A DNA stretch of 16,654 nt from an uncultured Amaricoccus sp. (GCF_937858865.1 NZ_CALLYO010000133.1:1-16654), one strand, 5' to 3'; shown: positions 1-7,813, counted from the stretch's first letter. Notes: generated by a model from the sequence alone, not told the origin. Made by a program: numbers and translations.

Positions 1-1295
1 TCGGCTCGCGACGTGAACATCCGGTAGGGCTCGCTCACCCCCCGCGTCACGAGATCATCGACCATGACGCCGATATACGCCTCTCCGCGGTCGAACACCG
101 TCGGCTCCCTTTCGAGCACCAATGCCGCTGCATTGAGCCCAGCGAGGAGACCTTGCCCGGCTGCCTCCTCGTAGCCGGTCGTCCCATTGATCTGGCCGGC
201 AAGATAGAGTCCGGAAAGGACCTTGACCGCGAGCGTCCGATCGAGAGCGCGAGGATCGACGTAGTCGTACTCGATGGCGTAGCCAGGACGAACTATCCTG
301 GCGTTTTCAAGGCCTTGAATGGAGCGGACATACGCTTCCTGGACGTCCGCCGGCAGCGACGTGGAGATCCCGTTGGGATAAACGAGCTCCGTTTCGAGGC
401 CCTCCGGCTCGAGAAAGACCTGATGCGCGTCCTTCTCCGCGAAGCGGACCACCTTGTCCTCGATCGAAGGACAATAGCGCGGGCCAGGCCCGCCGATCCG
501 TCCACCATAGACCGCCGAATGAGCGATATTGCGGCGGATGATGTCATGGGTTCGCGGGTTCGTCGCGGTCACGCCACAGGAGACCTGCCGACAGGCAGGC
601 TGCCGGGACAGGAACGAGAGCAGGACCGGGTCACTGTCGCCCTCCTGCACGCCGACCGCAGCCCAGTCGATCGTGCGCCCATCGAGCCGCGGCGGCGTGC
701 CCGTCTTCAGCCTTCCGAGCGGCAGCGCCAGATCCGCCATCCGCTCGGCCAGCCGGACCGACGCCTCGTCACCCACCCGTCCGGCCGGCCGCGTCTCGTG
801 GCCTATGTGAATGACGCCGCGAAGAAAGGTTCCGGTGGTCAGCACGACTGCGCCACACCGGAGATGGACCCCGTCGGCGAGGATCACGCCCGCCGCGCGC
901 CCATCATCCACCGCCAGGTCCACCACCTCGCCCTCGATCACCCGCACATCGCGCCGTGCACGAAAGGCGGCCTGCACAGCCTCACGATAGCGCGCCCGAT
1001 CCGCCTGCACGCGGGGTCCCTGCGCTGCAGGCCCCTTGCTCCGGTTCAGCAGCCGGAACTGGATCCCGGCGTGATCCGCCGCCCGACCCATCACCCCGTC
1101 GAGCGCATCGATCTCCCGGACGATGTGGCCCTTGCCCAGTCCTCCGATCGCCGGGTTGCACGACATCTCGCCCAGCCGATCGAACCGGTGCGTGACGAGC
1201 ACTGCGGACGCACCCGACCGCGCGGCCGCCATCACCGCCTCCGTCCCGGCATGGCCGCCGCCCACGACGACGACGTCGCAATCGCGCTGTTTCAC
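1..1295 (-). CDS. mnmG: tRNA uridine-5-carboxymethylaminomethyl modification enzyme MnmG (GidA), C-terminus outside window
   Basis: FAD-dependent subunit of the MnmE-MnmG complex, which installs the (carboxymethyl)aminomethyl group on U34 of certain tRNAs in the cytoplasm. I translated the minus strand by hand: 431 codons stay open to the left edge, against about 620 for the family, so roughly the last third is missing. Visible are the N-terminal FAD loop [13 protein letters not shown] (about residues 8-20), [44 protein letters not shown] and [16 protein letters not shown], all signature blocks of MnmG. The start is GTG (1295-1293) reading [14 protein letters not shown], with a GAGGA ribosome-binding site at 1305-1309, 9 nt upstream. 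This start codon lies inside the parS palindrome. mnmE ends 16 nt upstream, so the two partner proteins are probably cotranscribed. No frameshift or missing core motif was seen. Confidence 0.96.
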   Translation of the reverse strand, partial: MKQRDCDVVVVGGGHAGTEAVMAAARSGASAVLVTHRFDRLGEMSCNPAIGGLGKGHIVREIDALDGVMGRAADHAGIQFRLLNRSKGPAAQGPRVQADRARYREAVQAAFRARRDVRVIEGEVVDLAVDDGRAAGVILADGVHLRCGAVVLTTGTFLRGVIHIGHETRPAGRVGDEASVRLAERMADLALPLGRLKTGTPPRLDGRTIDWAAVGVQEGDSDPVLLSFLSRQPACRQVSCGVTATNPRTHDIIRRNIAHSAVYGGRIGGPGPRYCPSIEDKVVRFAEKDAHQVFLEPEGLETELVYPNGISTSLPADVQEAYVRSIQGLENARIVRPGYAIEYDYVDPRALDRTLAVKVLSGLYLAGQINGTTGYEEAAGQGLLAGLNAAALVLEREPTVFDRGEAYIGVMVDDLVTRGVSEPYRMFTSRA

Positions 1296-1303
1296 GTGAA
1301 ACA
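1288..1303. promoter_or_regulatory. parS: parS centromere site (ParB-binding palindrome)
   Basis: Perfect 16-bp palindrome TGTTTCACGTGAAACA, identical to the canonical chromosomal parS sequence recognised by ParB/Spo0J. It bridges the mnmE-mnmG junction and contains the GTG start codon of mnmG. In alphaproteobacteria parS sites cluster within a few kb of parAB and of the origin, which fits this neighbourhood. I saw no second match of this quality in the window. Confidence 0.93.
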
Positions 1304-1311
1304 ATCCTCGC

Positions 1312-2619
1312 TCACTTGCCCAGGCAGAAGGACTGGAAGACGACATCCAGGACAGCCTCTACATCGACGGCACCGACGAGGAAATCAAGCGCCCGCAGGG
1401 CCGCGCGCAGCTCCTCCGCGACCAGCTCCACGCGCGGCTCCACAGCCCGCATCTCGGCCCCTGCCGCCTCCACCCTCTGCACCGCCAGCGCGATCGCTTC
1501 CCGCTGCCGGCGATGCGACGCCGTTCCCGCCCCGGCGACCCGCGCCTCGAGAACGGCCGTAAGGCTCCGAAGCAGCTGATCGACCCCCTGACCGGTCAGG
1601 CCGGACACGGCCGGCAGATCGCCTCGAGGACGCAGGTCCCCCTTCGCGAGCACCAGCAGATCCTCCGCCTCTCGCGAGACACCGAGCCCCTCCACCTCCC
1701 GAGGCTCGTTGACGAGAAACACCCGCACATCCGCCCGCGTCGCGCGATCCCGGGCCCGGGCGATCCCGAGCGATTCGACCCGCCCCCCACCGGCCCTGAG
1801 TCCCGCCATGTCGAGAAGGGTGACCGGCATCCCGGCGAGATCCATCCGCACCTCGAGCACGTCCCGCGTCGTCCCTGCCACCGCCGACGTCAGCGCCGCC
1901 TCGCGGCGCGCGAGCGCGTTCAGCAGCGTCGACTTCCCCACATTCGGCCGACCGACCAGCGCCACCTCGAACCCGTCGCGCAACCGTTCCGCGATCAGCG
2001 CCCCATCCAGCTCCGCCCGCATCGCCGCGCGGACCGAGCCCAGCGTTCCGCCGACGAAGCGGAGAATGTCCTCCGGCAATTCCTCATCGGCAAAGTCGAT
2101 GCTTGCTTCCACATGCGCGAGACACCGGACCAGCTCCTCGCGCCACCCCGCAGCCAGGCCGGATATCGCCCCGTCCATGAGCCGCAGCGCCTGCCGTTGC
2201 TGCGCCGCCGTCTCCGCAGCCAGCAGGTCCCCCAGGCCCTCGACCTGCGGAAGATCGAGCCGCCCGTTCAGCAGCGCCCGCCGGGTGAACTCTCCAGGCT
2301 CGGCAACCCGCAGGCCTTCCATCCCCCCCAGGACAGCGAGCAGCGAACGACACACCGCCGGGCTGCCGTGCACCTGAAACTCGACCACATCCTCGCCGGT
2401 GAAGCTCCCCGGCGCCGGATAGGCAACGACGAGCGCCTGATCCAGCGTCTCGCCCGTCCCAGGGTCCCGCAGCCGGCGCAGCCCTGCCTGCCGCGGCGGC
2501 CCGAGCTCGCCCGCCAGGGACTTCGCCGCCGTCAGGGCCGCCGGCCCCGACACCCGGATGATCGCGACACCGGCACGGCCAGCAGCGGTTGCCTGGGCAA
2601 AAATCGTATCGCCCAACAA
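1312..2619 (-). CDS. mnmE: tRNA uridine-5-carboxymethylaminomethyl(34) synthesis GTPase MnmE (TrmE)
   Basis: GTPase partner of MnmG in wobble-uridine modification; it supplies a formyl-THF-derived carbon unit under GTP control. 435 residues, slightly short for the family (about 430-455). The N-terminal folate-binding domain has [16 protein letters not shown] (11-26) and the block [17 protein letters not shown] (107-123). The inserted G domain shows G1 GRPNVGKS (223-230), G2 AGTTRD (248-253) and G3 DMAG (270-273). The G4 position reads AKGD (325-328) instead of the usual NKxD. The C-terminus is FCLGK, with the conserved functional Cys at 432. The start is uncertain: tandem TTG codons at 2619 and 2616 both precede GDTIFAQAT, the usual family start region. 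It lies 22 nt after the rho stop and 16 nt before mnmG, which suggests rho-mnmE-mnmG cotranscription. Confidence 0.95.
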   Translation of the reverse strand: MLGDTIFAQATAAGRAGVAIIRVSGPAALTAAKSLAGELGPPRQAGLRRLRDPGTGETLDQALVVAYPAPGSFTGEDVVEFQVHGSPAVCRSLLAVLGGMEGLRVAEPGEFTRRALLNGRLDLPQVEGLGDLLAAETAAQQRQALRLMDGAISGLAAGWREELVRCLAHVEASIDFADEELPEDILRFVGGTLGSVRAAMRAELDGALIAERLRDGFEVALVGRPNVGKSTLLNALARREAALTSAVAGTTRDVLEVRMDLAGMPVTLLDMAGLRAGGGRVESLGIARARDRATRADVRVFLVNEPREVEGLGVSREAEDLLVLAKGDLRPRGDLPAVSGLTGQGVDQLLRSLTAVLEARVAGAGTASHRRQREAIALAVQRVEAAGAEMRAVEPRVELVAEELRAALRALDFLVGAVDVEAVLDVVFQSFCLGK

Positions 2620-2641
2620 ACTACCCGAAAGTATAGATTGA

Positions 2642-3925
2642 TTAACTGTTCATCGAATCGAAGAATTCGCTGTTCGTCTTCGTCTGCTTTAGCTTTCCAA
2701 GTAGGAACTCGATAGCGTCCGTCGTCCCCATCGGGTTCAGTATCCGCCGAAGGACGAACATCTTCGTCAGATCGCTCTTCTCGACCAGCAACTCTTCCTT
2801 CCGGGTCCCGGACTTGAGAATGTCGATAGCCGGGAATACCCGCTTGTCGGCGATCTTGCGATCGAGAACTACCTCCGAGTTGCCCGTCCCCTTGAACTCC
2901 TCGAAGATCACCTCGTCCATCCGCGACCCGGTATCGATCAGCGCCGTCGCGATGATCGTCAGCGACCCGCCCTCCTCGATGTTGCGCGCCGCCCCGAAGA
3001 ACCGCTTCGGCCGCTGCAAGGCATTCGCATCCACGCCACCCGTCAGCACCTTGCCCGAGGACGGCACCACCGTGTTGTACGCCCGCCCGAGCCGGGTGAT
3101 CGAATCGAGCAGGATCACCACGTCGCGCTTGTGCTCGACCAGCCGCTTGGCCTTCTCGATCACCATCTCGGCCACCGCCACATGCCGCGCCGCCGGCTCG
3201 TCGAAGGTCGAGGCGACGACCTCGCCCTTCACCGACCGCTGCATGTCGGTCACCTCCTCCGGCCGCTCGTCCACCAGCAGCACGATCAGGAAGCATTCGG
3301 GGTGATTGCGGGCCAGCGACGAAGCGATATTCTGCAAGATCACCGTCTTGCCCGTGCGCGGCGGCGCGACGATCAGGCACCGCTGCCCCTTGCCGATCGG
3401 CGCCACCAGGTCGATCACCCGCGCCGTCCTGTCCTTCACCGTCGGGTCGTCCACCTCGAGGGTGATCCGCTCGTCGGGATAGAGCGGGGTCAGATTGTCG
3501 AAATGGACCTTGTGCTTCGCCTTCTCCGGATCCTCGAAGTTGATCTTCGACACCTTCACCAGCCCGAAGTAGCATTCCCCTTCCTTCGGCGCCCGGATCA
3601 CGCCCTCGACCGTATCCCCGGTGTGCAGCGAATAGCGCCGGATCTGGTTCGGGCTGACATAAATGTCGTCGGGCCCCGCCAGATAGTTCGCCTCCGGCGA
3701 ACGCAGGAAGCCGAACCCGTCCTGCATCACCTCGAGAACCCCGTCGCCCGAGATCTCGACGCCTTCCTCGGCCATGTCCTTGAGGATGGCGAACATCATG
3801 TCGCCCTTGCGCATGGACGACGCGTTCTCGATCTCCAGCTCCTCCGCCAGCTGCAGGAGGTCGGCCGGGCTCTTGGCTTTCAGGTCAGCGAGCGAAAGCT
3901 GCTCGAAATCAGTCGATAGATCCAT
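2642..3925 (-). CDS. rho: Transcription termination factor Rho
   Basis: Hexameric RNA-dependent ATPase that terminates transcription. 427 residues, normal for the family. The N-terminal helical domain starts [13 protein letters not shown], followed by the cold-shock-like RNA-binding fold with RNP1 motif DGFGFLRS (69-76). The motor domain has Walker A APPRTGKT (187-194), the catalytic-Glu region [10 protein letters not shown] (217-226), Walker B VVILLDS (269-275), and the Q- and R-loop segments including [15 protein letters not shown]. The start is ATG at 3925; the Shine-Dalgarno sequence is weak. In the 122-nt gap to hemJ a TTGACA hexamer (4022-4027, minus strand) could be a -35 box, but the best-spaced -10 (AAAGGA) is poor, so a private rho promoter is only a suggestion. 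It is otherwise downstream of hemJ in the same direction, as in other alphaproteobacteria. Confidence 0.97.
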   Translation of the reverse strand: MDLSTDFEQLSLADLKAKSPADLLQLAEELEIENASSMRKGDMMFAILKDMAEEGVEISGDGVLEVMQDGFGFLRSPEANYLAGPDDIYVSPNQIRRYSLHTGDTVEGVIRAPKEGECYFGLVKVSKINFEDPEKAKHKVHFDNLTPLYPDERITLEVDDPTVKDRTARVIDLVAPIGKGQRCLIVAPPRTGKTVILQNIASSLARNHPECFLIVLLVDERPEEVTDMQRSVKGEVVASTFDEPAARHVAVAEMVIEKAKRLVEHKRDVVILLDSITRLGRAYNTVVPSSGKVLTGGVDANALQRPKRFFGAARNIEEGGSLTIIATALIDTGSRMDEVIFEEFKGTGNSEVVLDRKIADKRVFPAIDILKSGTRKEELLVEKSDLTKMFVLRRILNPMGTTDAIEFLLGKLKQTKTNSEFFDSMNS

Positions 3926-4047
3926 CGGGGAACTCAGGACGCCTTTGGATGGGAAAAGGGGATGTAAACCGGATGCCAGAACGGCCCGTCGTCTCGTTTC
4001 CTTTGCACAAGTGCCCCGCCATGTCAAATCCCCGGTCTTCGCGGCCT

Positions 4048-4503
4048 TCAGAACGGCTTCACGATCACCATGACGACGATGACGAGGAGGGCGAGCGTCG
4101 GCAGCTCGTTCGCCAGGCGATAGGTCCGCCCCGCAAGCCGGTTGCGGTCGCCGGCGAAATCCGCGCACCGCCGCACCAGCCATTCGTGGAATGCCGAGAG
4201 GCCGATCACCGTGGCAAGCTTCACGTAGAACCACCCCTGCGTCGTCCAGCCGACGACCCCCGGCGTCAGCGCGAGCGTCAGCCCCAGCGCCCAGGTGACC
4301 ATCATCGCCGGCCGCATGATGTAGTGGAGCAGCCGCCGCTCCATCACCTTGAAGGTTTCCGACAGCTCGGATCCGGGCGTGCCCCGTTCCGCGTGATAGA
4401 CGAAGAGCCGCGGCAGATAGAACAACCCCGCCATCCAGCTGATCGCCGCCGCAAGGTGCAGCGCCTTGATCCAGGGATAGGCGACAGTCAGCAGGTGCGA
4501 CAC
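4048..4503 (-). CDS. hemJ: Protoporphyrinogen IX oxidase HemJ
   Basis: Inner-membrane enzyme that oxidises protoporphyrinogen IX to protoporphyrin IX, the penultimate step of heme (and bacteriochlorophyll) synthesis. The protein carries the HemJ signature [30 protein letters not shown] near its N-terminus (written here as a description of residues 8-37: conserved His16, GLFYLPR and His37), then FKVMERRLL and four hydrophobic membrane segments ending [17 protein letters not shown]. The start is ambiguous. GTG at 4503 gives 151 residues and matches the usual family start a few residues before AYPWIKALH, but the nearest strong Shine-Dalgarno (AGGAGG, 4524-4529) is 20 nt away. GTG at 4542 has GGAGG 4 nt upstream and adds 13 residues; a TTG at 4587 is also in frame. 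hemE, often adjacent in relatives, is not here. Confidence 0.9.
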   Translation of the reverse strand: MSHLLTVAYPWIKALHLAAAISWMAGLFYLPRLFVYHAERGTPGSELSETFKVMERRLLHYIMRPAMMVTWALGLTLALTPGVVGWTTQGWFYVKLATVIGLSAFHEWLVRRCADFAGDRNRLAGRTYRLANELPTLALLVIVVMVIVKPF

Positions 4504-4622
4504 GCGGACACTTTCGATTGGCTCCTCCTGCGCCTCTAGCACGGCGCCTCCGAAGCGCAAATCGGCCCGGTCCTTCCTTCTTTCCAATCAGGAGATCTTG
4601 AGAATGTATGAAGAAGTGACCG

Positions 4623-4640
4623 CCGGGGATTCCGGGGATT
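4623..4640. repeat. Tandem 9-bp direct repeat CCGGGGATT x2
   Basis: Two perfect head-to-tail copies, 4623-4631 and 4632-4640, at the left edge of the candidate origin. A related CCGGGATT occurs at 4843-4850. The right copy touches the possible hemJ -10 box. Function unknown. Confidence 0.6.
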
Positions 4641-4665
4641 ATCTCCTGAGCAAATTCTCCCACAA
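4638..4665 (-). promoter_or_regulatory. Candidate promoter for hemJ-rho-mnmE-mnmG
   Basis: On the minus strand TTGTGG (4665-4660) is followed after 16 nt by GATAAT (4643-4638), a fair sigma70-like pair. It points toward hemJ and lies beside the DnaA-box-like 9-mer at 4668-4676, so transcription could be coupled to origin activity. This is pattern matching only. Confidence 0.3.
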
Positions 4666-4667
4666 GG

Positions 4668-4676
4668 TTTTCCACA
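4668..4676 (+). promoter_or_regulatory. DnaA-box-like site TTTTCCACA
   Basis: One mismatch to TTATNCACA (position 3). Leftmost of the DnaA-like sites in the hemJ-maf gap. Confidence 0.55.
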
Positions 4677-4703
4677 GGCAATCCAACATTTCTCCGTCGG
4701 CGC

Positions 4704-4729
4704 CTTCACAACCTAAAGTTGTGGAGAAG
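4704..4729. repeat. Inverted repeat with embedded DnaA-box-like site
   Basis: CACAAC (4707-4712) and GTTGTG (4718-4723) form a 6-bp inverted repeat around CTAAA; looser symmetry extends it to CTTC (4704-4707) and GAAG (4726-4729). The right arm contains a minus-strand 9-mer TTCTCCACA (4728-4720), one mismatch from TTATNCACA, so the repeat may be a protein-binding element of the origin rather than a terminator. No T-run follows on either strand. Confidence 0.5.
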
Positions 4730-4775
4730 TGAAATTACCGAAGCATAATCAATGGCTTGAAAATGCGCCTTGCCG

Positions 4776-4784
4776 TTGTCCACA
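4776..4784 (+). promoter_or_regulatory. DnaA-box-like site TTGTCCACA
   Basis: One mismatch to TTATNCACA (position 3). It directly follows the A+T-richer segment 4728-4766, the usual relation between an unwinding element and a DnaA box. Confidence 0.6.
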
Positions 4785-4954
4785 GGGTCGGAGGCCGGTC
4801 GAGTCCGCCCGGCGGGAGCATCGAATCCGAGTTATCCCAACACCGGGATTGTCGACCCGCGCCGGAGGGGACTCGGTGGGTGAAGCCTTCCCGAGCCTGT
4901 GCCTCTTGCCCGGCTTCCCGTTGTTCACCGGACACCCCCGGATTTCTTCCGGAC

Positions 4955-4963
4955 TTATCCACG
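4955..4963 (+). promoter_or_regulatory. DnaA-box-like site TTATCCACG
   Basis: Matches the consensus TTATCCACA at 8 of 9 positions, the closest match in the region. It is 83 bp upstream of the maf start, so it could also affect maf-dnaQ transcription. Confidence 0.6.
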
Positions 4964-5045
4964 ACTCTGTCCCGAGGAATCTTCGATCCGACCGGGCCGA
5001 AGCGGCGGTTGCGCCGCCGGGCCGGCTGCGGCACAACCGGCTTCG

Positions 5046-5672
5046 ATGCCGTCCGATCCCGTCTCCACCCAGCCGCCGCAGCCGCTGATTCTCGCTTCCC
5101 GTTCCGCCGGACGGGCGGATCTGCTGCGTCGCGCCGGAGTTCCCTTCGAGATTGTCCCCGCCGCGGTCGACGAAGCGGCCGTGAAGGCGGCCCTCCAGGC
5201 CGAAGGCGCCCTGCCGCACGACCTTGCCGACGCGCTCGCCGAGCACAAGGCGCGGCGAGTCGCGGGAAGACATCCCGCCCGGGTCGTGCTCGGCGCGGAC
5301 CAGATCCTCGTCTGCGATCGCCGCGTCTTCGACAAGCCGCGTGACATCGCCGAGGCTCGCCTGCAGCTCGCTGATCTCCGGGGCCGGCGCCACGAGCTCC
5401 TCTCCGCCGCCGTCGTCTACGAGAATGCCGCCCCGGTCTGGCGGCACGTCGGCCGCGCCCGGCTCACGATGCGGCCGTTCAGCGACGCGTTCCTCGACGC
5501 CTATGTCGAGGCGCAGGGCGAGGCGCTTCTCTCGACCGTCGGCGCCTATCGCCTCGAGGAGGCGGGCGCACAGCTCTTCGCTCGGGTCGAAGGTGACATC
5601 TTCACCGTCATGGGGCTGCCGCTCCTCGAGCTGCTGGCCTTCCTCCGCACGCGCGGGATCTGCCTCGAATGA
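5046..5672 (+). CDS. maf: Maf family nucleoside triphosphate pyrophosphatase
   Basis: Cytoplasmic pyrophosphatase of the Maf/HAM1 superfamily that hydrolyses non-canonical or selected nucleoside triphosphates to monophosphates (house-cleaning). 208 residues from ATG at 5046, slightly longer than the usual 190-200. Motifs: [14 protein letters not shown] (14-27) with the conserved S-R-S, the metal-site region VLGADQILV (81-89), FDKPRD (95-100) and the C-terminal [11 protein letters not shown] (183-193). The usual substrate-pocket block G-x-Y-Q-L-E-G appears as GAYRLEE (166-172). The reading frame is open upstream to 4899, but homology begins at PLILASRS, so the shorter start is preferred; its Shine-Dalgarno is weak. 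The stop overlaps the aroE start (ATGA). First gene of a coupled four-gene run beside the putative origin. The substrate (dTTP/UTP or m7GTP) cannot be assigned from sequence alone. Confidence 0.93.
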   Translation: MPSDPVSTQPPQPLILASRSAGRADLLRRAGVPFEIVPAAVDEAAVKAALQAEGALPHDLADALAEHKARRVAGRHPARVVLGADQILVCDRRVFDKPRDIAEARLQLADLRGRRHELLSAAVVYENAAPVWRHVGRARLTMRPFSDAFLDAYVEAQGEALLSTVGAYRLEEAGAQLFARVEGDIFTVMGLPLLELLAFLRTRGICLE

Positions 5673-6502
5673 CCGCCGCGCCCGCCCTTGCCGGGGTCGT
5701 CGGCTGGCCGATCGGCCACTCGCGCTCGCCGCGCCTGCATGGCCACTGGCTCCGCCGCTACGGCATCGCCGGCTACTACATCCCGATCGCGCTGCCGCCG
5801 GATGGCCTTGCGGCCGGTCTCCATGCGCTGCGGACCCTCGGATTCCGCGGCATCAACGTCACCATCCCCCACAAGGAGGCCGCGCTCGCCCTCGCCGACG
5901 AGGCGACCGATCTCGCCAGGGCGATCGGCGCCGCCAATACGCTGACCTTACGCACCGACGGCACGATCCATGCCGACAATACCGACGGATACGGGTTCGT
6001 CGCCAACCTCCGGCAGCAGGTTCCCGCCTGGCGTGCCGGGGCGGGGCCGGCGCTGGTGCTCGGCGCCGGCGGCAGCGCCCGTGCCGTCGTCGCCGCCCTC
6101 GTCGCCGAGGGCGCGCCGGAGGTGCGCGTGACCGGCCGCACCCTGTCGCGGGCGGAAGCACTGGCTGCGCATTTCGGGCCGCCCGTCGTCGCGCTTCCCT
6201 GGGCGGCTGCGGGGGTGGCGGCGGGCGATGCCGCGGTCATCGTCAATACCACGCCCCTCGGCATGGCCGGGAATGCCGAGCTGCCGCTCTCCCTCGACGG
6301 CGTGCCGCCGACGACCCTGGTGACCGATCTCGTCTATGGCGGCGAGCCCACGCCCTTCGTCGCCGAGGCCCGCCGGCGCGGGTTCGCCGCGGTCGACGGC
6401 CTCGGCATGCTGCTGCACCAGGCGGCACCCGGCTTCGAGCGCTGGTTCGGCGTGCGGCCCGAGGTCGACGAGGCGCTCCGCCGGGCGGTGCTCGCGCCAT
6501 GA
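5669..6502 (+). CDS. aroE: Shikimate dehydrogenase (NADP+)
   Basis: Reduces 3-dehydroshikimate to shikimate with NADPH, the fourth step of the common aromatic amino acid pathway. 277 residues, typical length. The substrate domain shows [13 protein letters not shown] (12-24, the shikimate-binding serines), NVTIPHKE (63-70) with catalytic Lys69, GAANTL (87-92) and DNTDGYGF (103-110) with catalytic Asp106. The NADP-binding Rossmann loop is [10 protein letters not shown] (131-140), followed by [18 protein letters not shown] and the C-terminal [16 protein letters not shown]. It starts at ATG 5669, overlapping the maf stop by 4 nt, and its own stop overlaps the coaE start in the same ATGA manner. 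The four genes are therefore probably translationally coupled, although they serve unrelated pathways. Confidence 0.97.
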   Translation: MTAAPALAGVVGWPIGHSRSPRLHGHWLRRYGIAGYYIPIALPPDGLAAGLHALRTLGFRGINVTIPHKEAALALADEATDLARAIGAANTLTLRTDGTIHADNTDGYGFVANLRQQVPAWRAGAGPALVLGAGGSARAVVAALVAEGAPEVRVTGRTLSRAEALAAHFGPPVVALPWAAAGVAAGDAAVIVNTTPLGMAGNAELPLSLDGVPPTTLVTDLVYGGEPTPFVAEARRRGFAAVDGLGMLLHQAAPGFERWFGVRPEVDEALRRAVLAP

Positions 6503-7104
6503 CGCGCCCCTACCGCCTCGGACTGACCGGCTCGATCGGCATGGGCAAGTCGACCACCGCCCGGCTCTTCGCCGAGGCCGGCGTCCCGGTCTGGGACGCC
6601 GATGCCGCCGTGCACCGCCTCTACGCCGCGGGCGGGGCGGGGGTCGGCGCCATCGCCGCGCTCGCGCCGCAGGTGATCGTTTCCGGCGCGGTCGACCGCG
6701 ACCGCCTGCGCGACGCGATTATCGCCGAGCCGGAGCTTCTCGCCCGGATCGAGGCGCGCATCCATCCGCTGGTTGCCGCCGACCGCGAGGCCTTTGCCGC
6801 CGCGCATGCGCAGGCGGACATCATTCTCTTCGACATCCCGCTTCTTTTCGAGACCGGCGGGGCGCAGGAGCTCGATGGCGTCCTGGTCGTGTCGGCGCCG
6901 GCCGAGGTCCAGCGGGCGCGCGTTCTCGAGCGGCCGGGAATGACTGGGGAGGCATTCGAGCGCATCCTGGCGCGGCAGATGCCCGACGCCGAGAAAAGGG
7001 CGCGAGCGGACTTCGTCATCATGACCGACCGGGGGGTGGAGGCCGCGCGGGCCGACGTGCTCGCGCTGGTCGAGAGGATCAGGGCAGGGCAGGGCGATGC
7101 GTGA
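6499..7104 (+). CDS. coaE: Dephospho-CoA kinase
   Basis: Phosphorylates the 3'-hydroxyl of dephospho-CoA, the last step of coenzyme A synthesis. 201 residues, usual size. The P-loop GSIGMGKST is at residues 11-19. It is followed by [14 protein letters not shown] (a conserved Asp in the CoA-binding segment), [11 protein letters not shown], the lid/core block DIPLLFETG and the Arg-rich stretch RMPDAEKR-like sequence [16 protein letters not shown] near the C-terminus. ATG at 6499 overlaps the aroE stop (6500-6502). The C-terminus overlaps dnaQ by 8 nt. The order maf-aroE-coaE-dnaQ is familiar from other alphaproteobacteria. Confidence 0.97.
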   Translation: MTRPYRLGLTGSIGMGKSTTARLFAEAGVPVWDADAAVHRLYAAGGAGVGAIAALAPQVIVSGAVDRDRLRDAIIAEPELLARIEARIHPLVAADREAFAAAHAQADIILFDIPLLFETGGAQELDGVLVVSAPAEVQRARVLERPGMTGEAFERILARQMPDAEKRARADFVIMTDRGVEAARADVLALVERIRAGQGDA

Positions 7105-7780
7105 GATCGTGCTCGACACCGAGACGACGGGGCTCGACCCCGACACCGGCGACCGCATCGTCGAGCTCGGCGCGGTCGAGCTCCTCAACCACATGCCGAC
7201 CGGCCGCGTCTTCCACCGCTACCTCAACCCGGAGCGGGAGGTGCCGGCCGAGGCGGTCCAGGTGCACGGGCTCACCACCGCCTTCCTCGCCGACAAGCCG
7301 CTGTTCCGCGCCGTCGCGGCGGAATTCGTCGCCTTTCTCGGCGACGCGCGCCTCGTCATCCACAATGCCGCCTTCGACATGAAGTTCCTGAACGCCGAGC
7401 TCGGCTGGGCCGGGTACGACGGCCTGCCCTGGGCGCGGGCGGTCGATACCCTCGAGCTCGCCCGCCGCCGCTATCCCGGCGCCCAGAATACCCTCGACGC
7501 CCTCTGCCGCCGCTTCGGCGTCGACAATACCGGCCGCACCAAGCACGGCGCGCTGCTCGACTCGGAGCTCCTCGCCGAGGTCTATCTCGAACTCATCGGC
7601 GGCCGGCAGCCGGATCTCATCCTGACCGTCGTCACCTCCGCCACTGTCGGCGCCCAGGCCTGGGCGCCGCCCCCCCGCCCGCACCCGCTGCCGCCGCGGC
7701 TGTCCGAGGCCGAGGCCGCTGCGCATGCCGCCTTCGTCGCCGAGCTCGGCGAGCAGGCCCTCTGGATCCGGCTCGGCTGA
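7097..7780 (+). CDS. dnaQ: DNA polymerase III epsilon subunit, 3'-5' proofreading exonuclease
   Basis: Proofreading exonuclease of the replicative polymerase. 227 residues. DEDDh motifs are complete: Exo[10 protein letters not shown] with Asp7 and Glu9, Exo[12 protein letters not shown] with Asp94, ExoIII H150xxxxD155 ([11 protein letters not shown]). The C-terminal part after about residue 175 is Pro/Ala-rich ([11 protein letters not shown]), then a helical tail [14 protein letters not shown]. In E. coli the tail binds the polymerase alpha subunit, and I infer the same here. It starts at ATG 7097 inside the end of coaE (8-nt overlap). It is the last gene of the maf operon, and a palindrome at 7796 follows its stop by 15 nt. 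Proximity to the putative origin fits a replication-linked neighbourhood but proves no functional link. Confidence 0.96.
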   Translation: MREIVLDTETTGLDPDTGDRIVELGAVELLNHMPTGRVFHRYLNPEREVPAEAVQVHGLTTAFLADKPLFRAVAAEFVAFLGDARLVIHNAAFDMKFLNAELGWAGYDGLPWARAVDTLELARRRYPGAQNTLDALCRRFGVDNTGRTKHGALLDSELLAEVYLELIGGRQPDLILTVVTSATVGAQAWAPPPRPHPLPPRLSEAEAAAHAAFVAELGEQALWIRLG

Positions 7781-7795
7781 CGCCCGGGCGCACGG

Positions 7796-7813
7796 GTGGG
7801 CACGCGTGCCCAC
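7796..7813. terminator. 18-bp perfect palindrome, likely bidirectional terminator after dnaQ
   Basis: GTGGGCACG followed directly by its reverse complement CGTGCCCAC. As RNA it folds as a 7-bp GC-rich stem with loop CGCG. It sits 15 nt after the dnaQ stop, in the convergent gap with the DUF1217 gene. No clear U-run follows, so termination strength is uncertain. Its core GCACGCGTGC is also the core of the palindrome at 12792-12817. Confidence 0.6.

Larger units (their letters stand above)
4600..4985. other. oriC: Candidate chromosomal replication origin (oriC)
   Basis: A gene-free stretch of about 450-540 bp lies between the divergent groups hemJ-rho-mnmE-mnmG and maf-aroE-coaE-dnaQ; origin-linked gene groups of this kind flank oriC in many alphaproteobacteria. 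It contains 9-mers close to the DnaA box TTATNCACA at 4668-4676 (TTTTCCACA, +), 4720-4728 (TTCTCCACA, -), 4776-4784 (TTGTCCACA, +) and 4955-4963 (TTATCCACG, +). A poorer match, TTATCCCAA, is at 4832-4840. Locally A+T-richer sequence at 4728-4766 (AAGTGAAATTACCG, AAGCATAATCAATGG) is a possible unwinding element in an otherwise GC-rich region. Also present are a tandem 9-mer, an inverted repeat and six GANTC sites. Transcription runs away from it on both sides and parS is 3.4 kb away. No single box is a perfect TTATCCACA, so this is a strong inference rather than a proof. Confidence 0.72.

Noticed and set aside
153..1562. 469-codon plus-strand frame opposite mnmG
   Set aside because: Antisense shadow: the minus strand gives a full MnmG sequence with all signature motifs.
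2642..4681. Possibility that rho has a 250-residue N-terminal extension
   Set aside because: The extension covers the antisense-free frame of hemJ and the origin gap, shows no known domain, and ATG at 3925 matches the normal Rho start. Rho with N-terminal insertions exists in other phyla but not of this kind here.
4899..5045. 49-residue N-terminal extension of Maf
   Set aside because: No similarity to the family before PLILASRS; the segment overlaps the best DnaA-like box and looks non-coding.
4600..5045. CtrA-type sites (TTAA-N7-TTAA) in the origin candidate
   Set aside because: I looked for them by analogy with Caulobacter and found no TTAA in this gap, so CtrA control of this origin is not supported.
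5224..7104. 626-codon plus-strand frame ending as coaE
   Set aside because: Only the last 201 codons are coaE; the upstream part is the wrong frame of maf and aroE, both of which are complete in their own frames.
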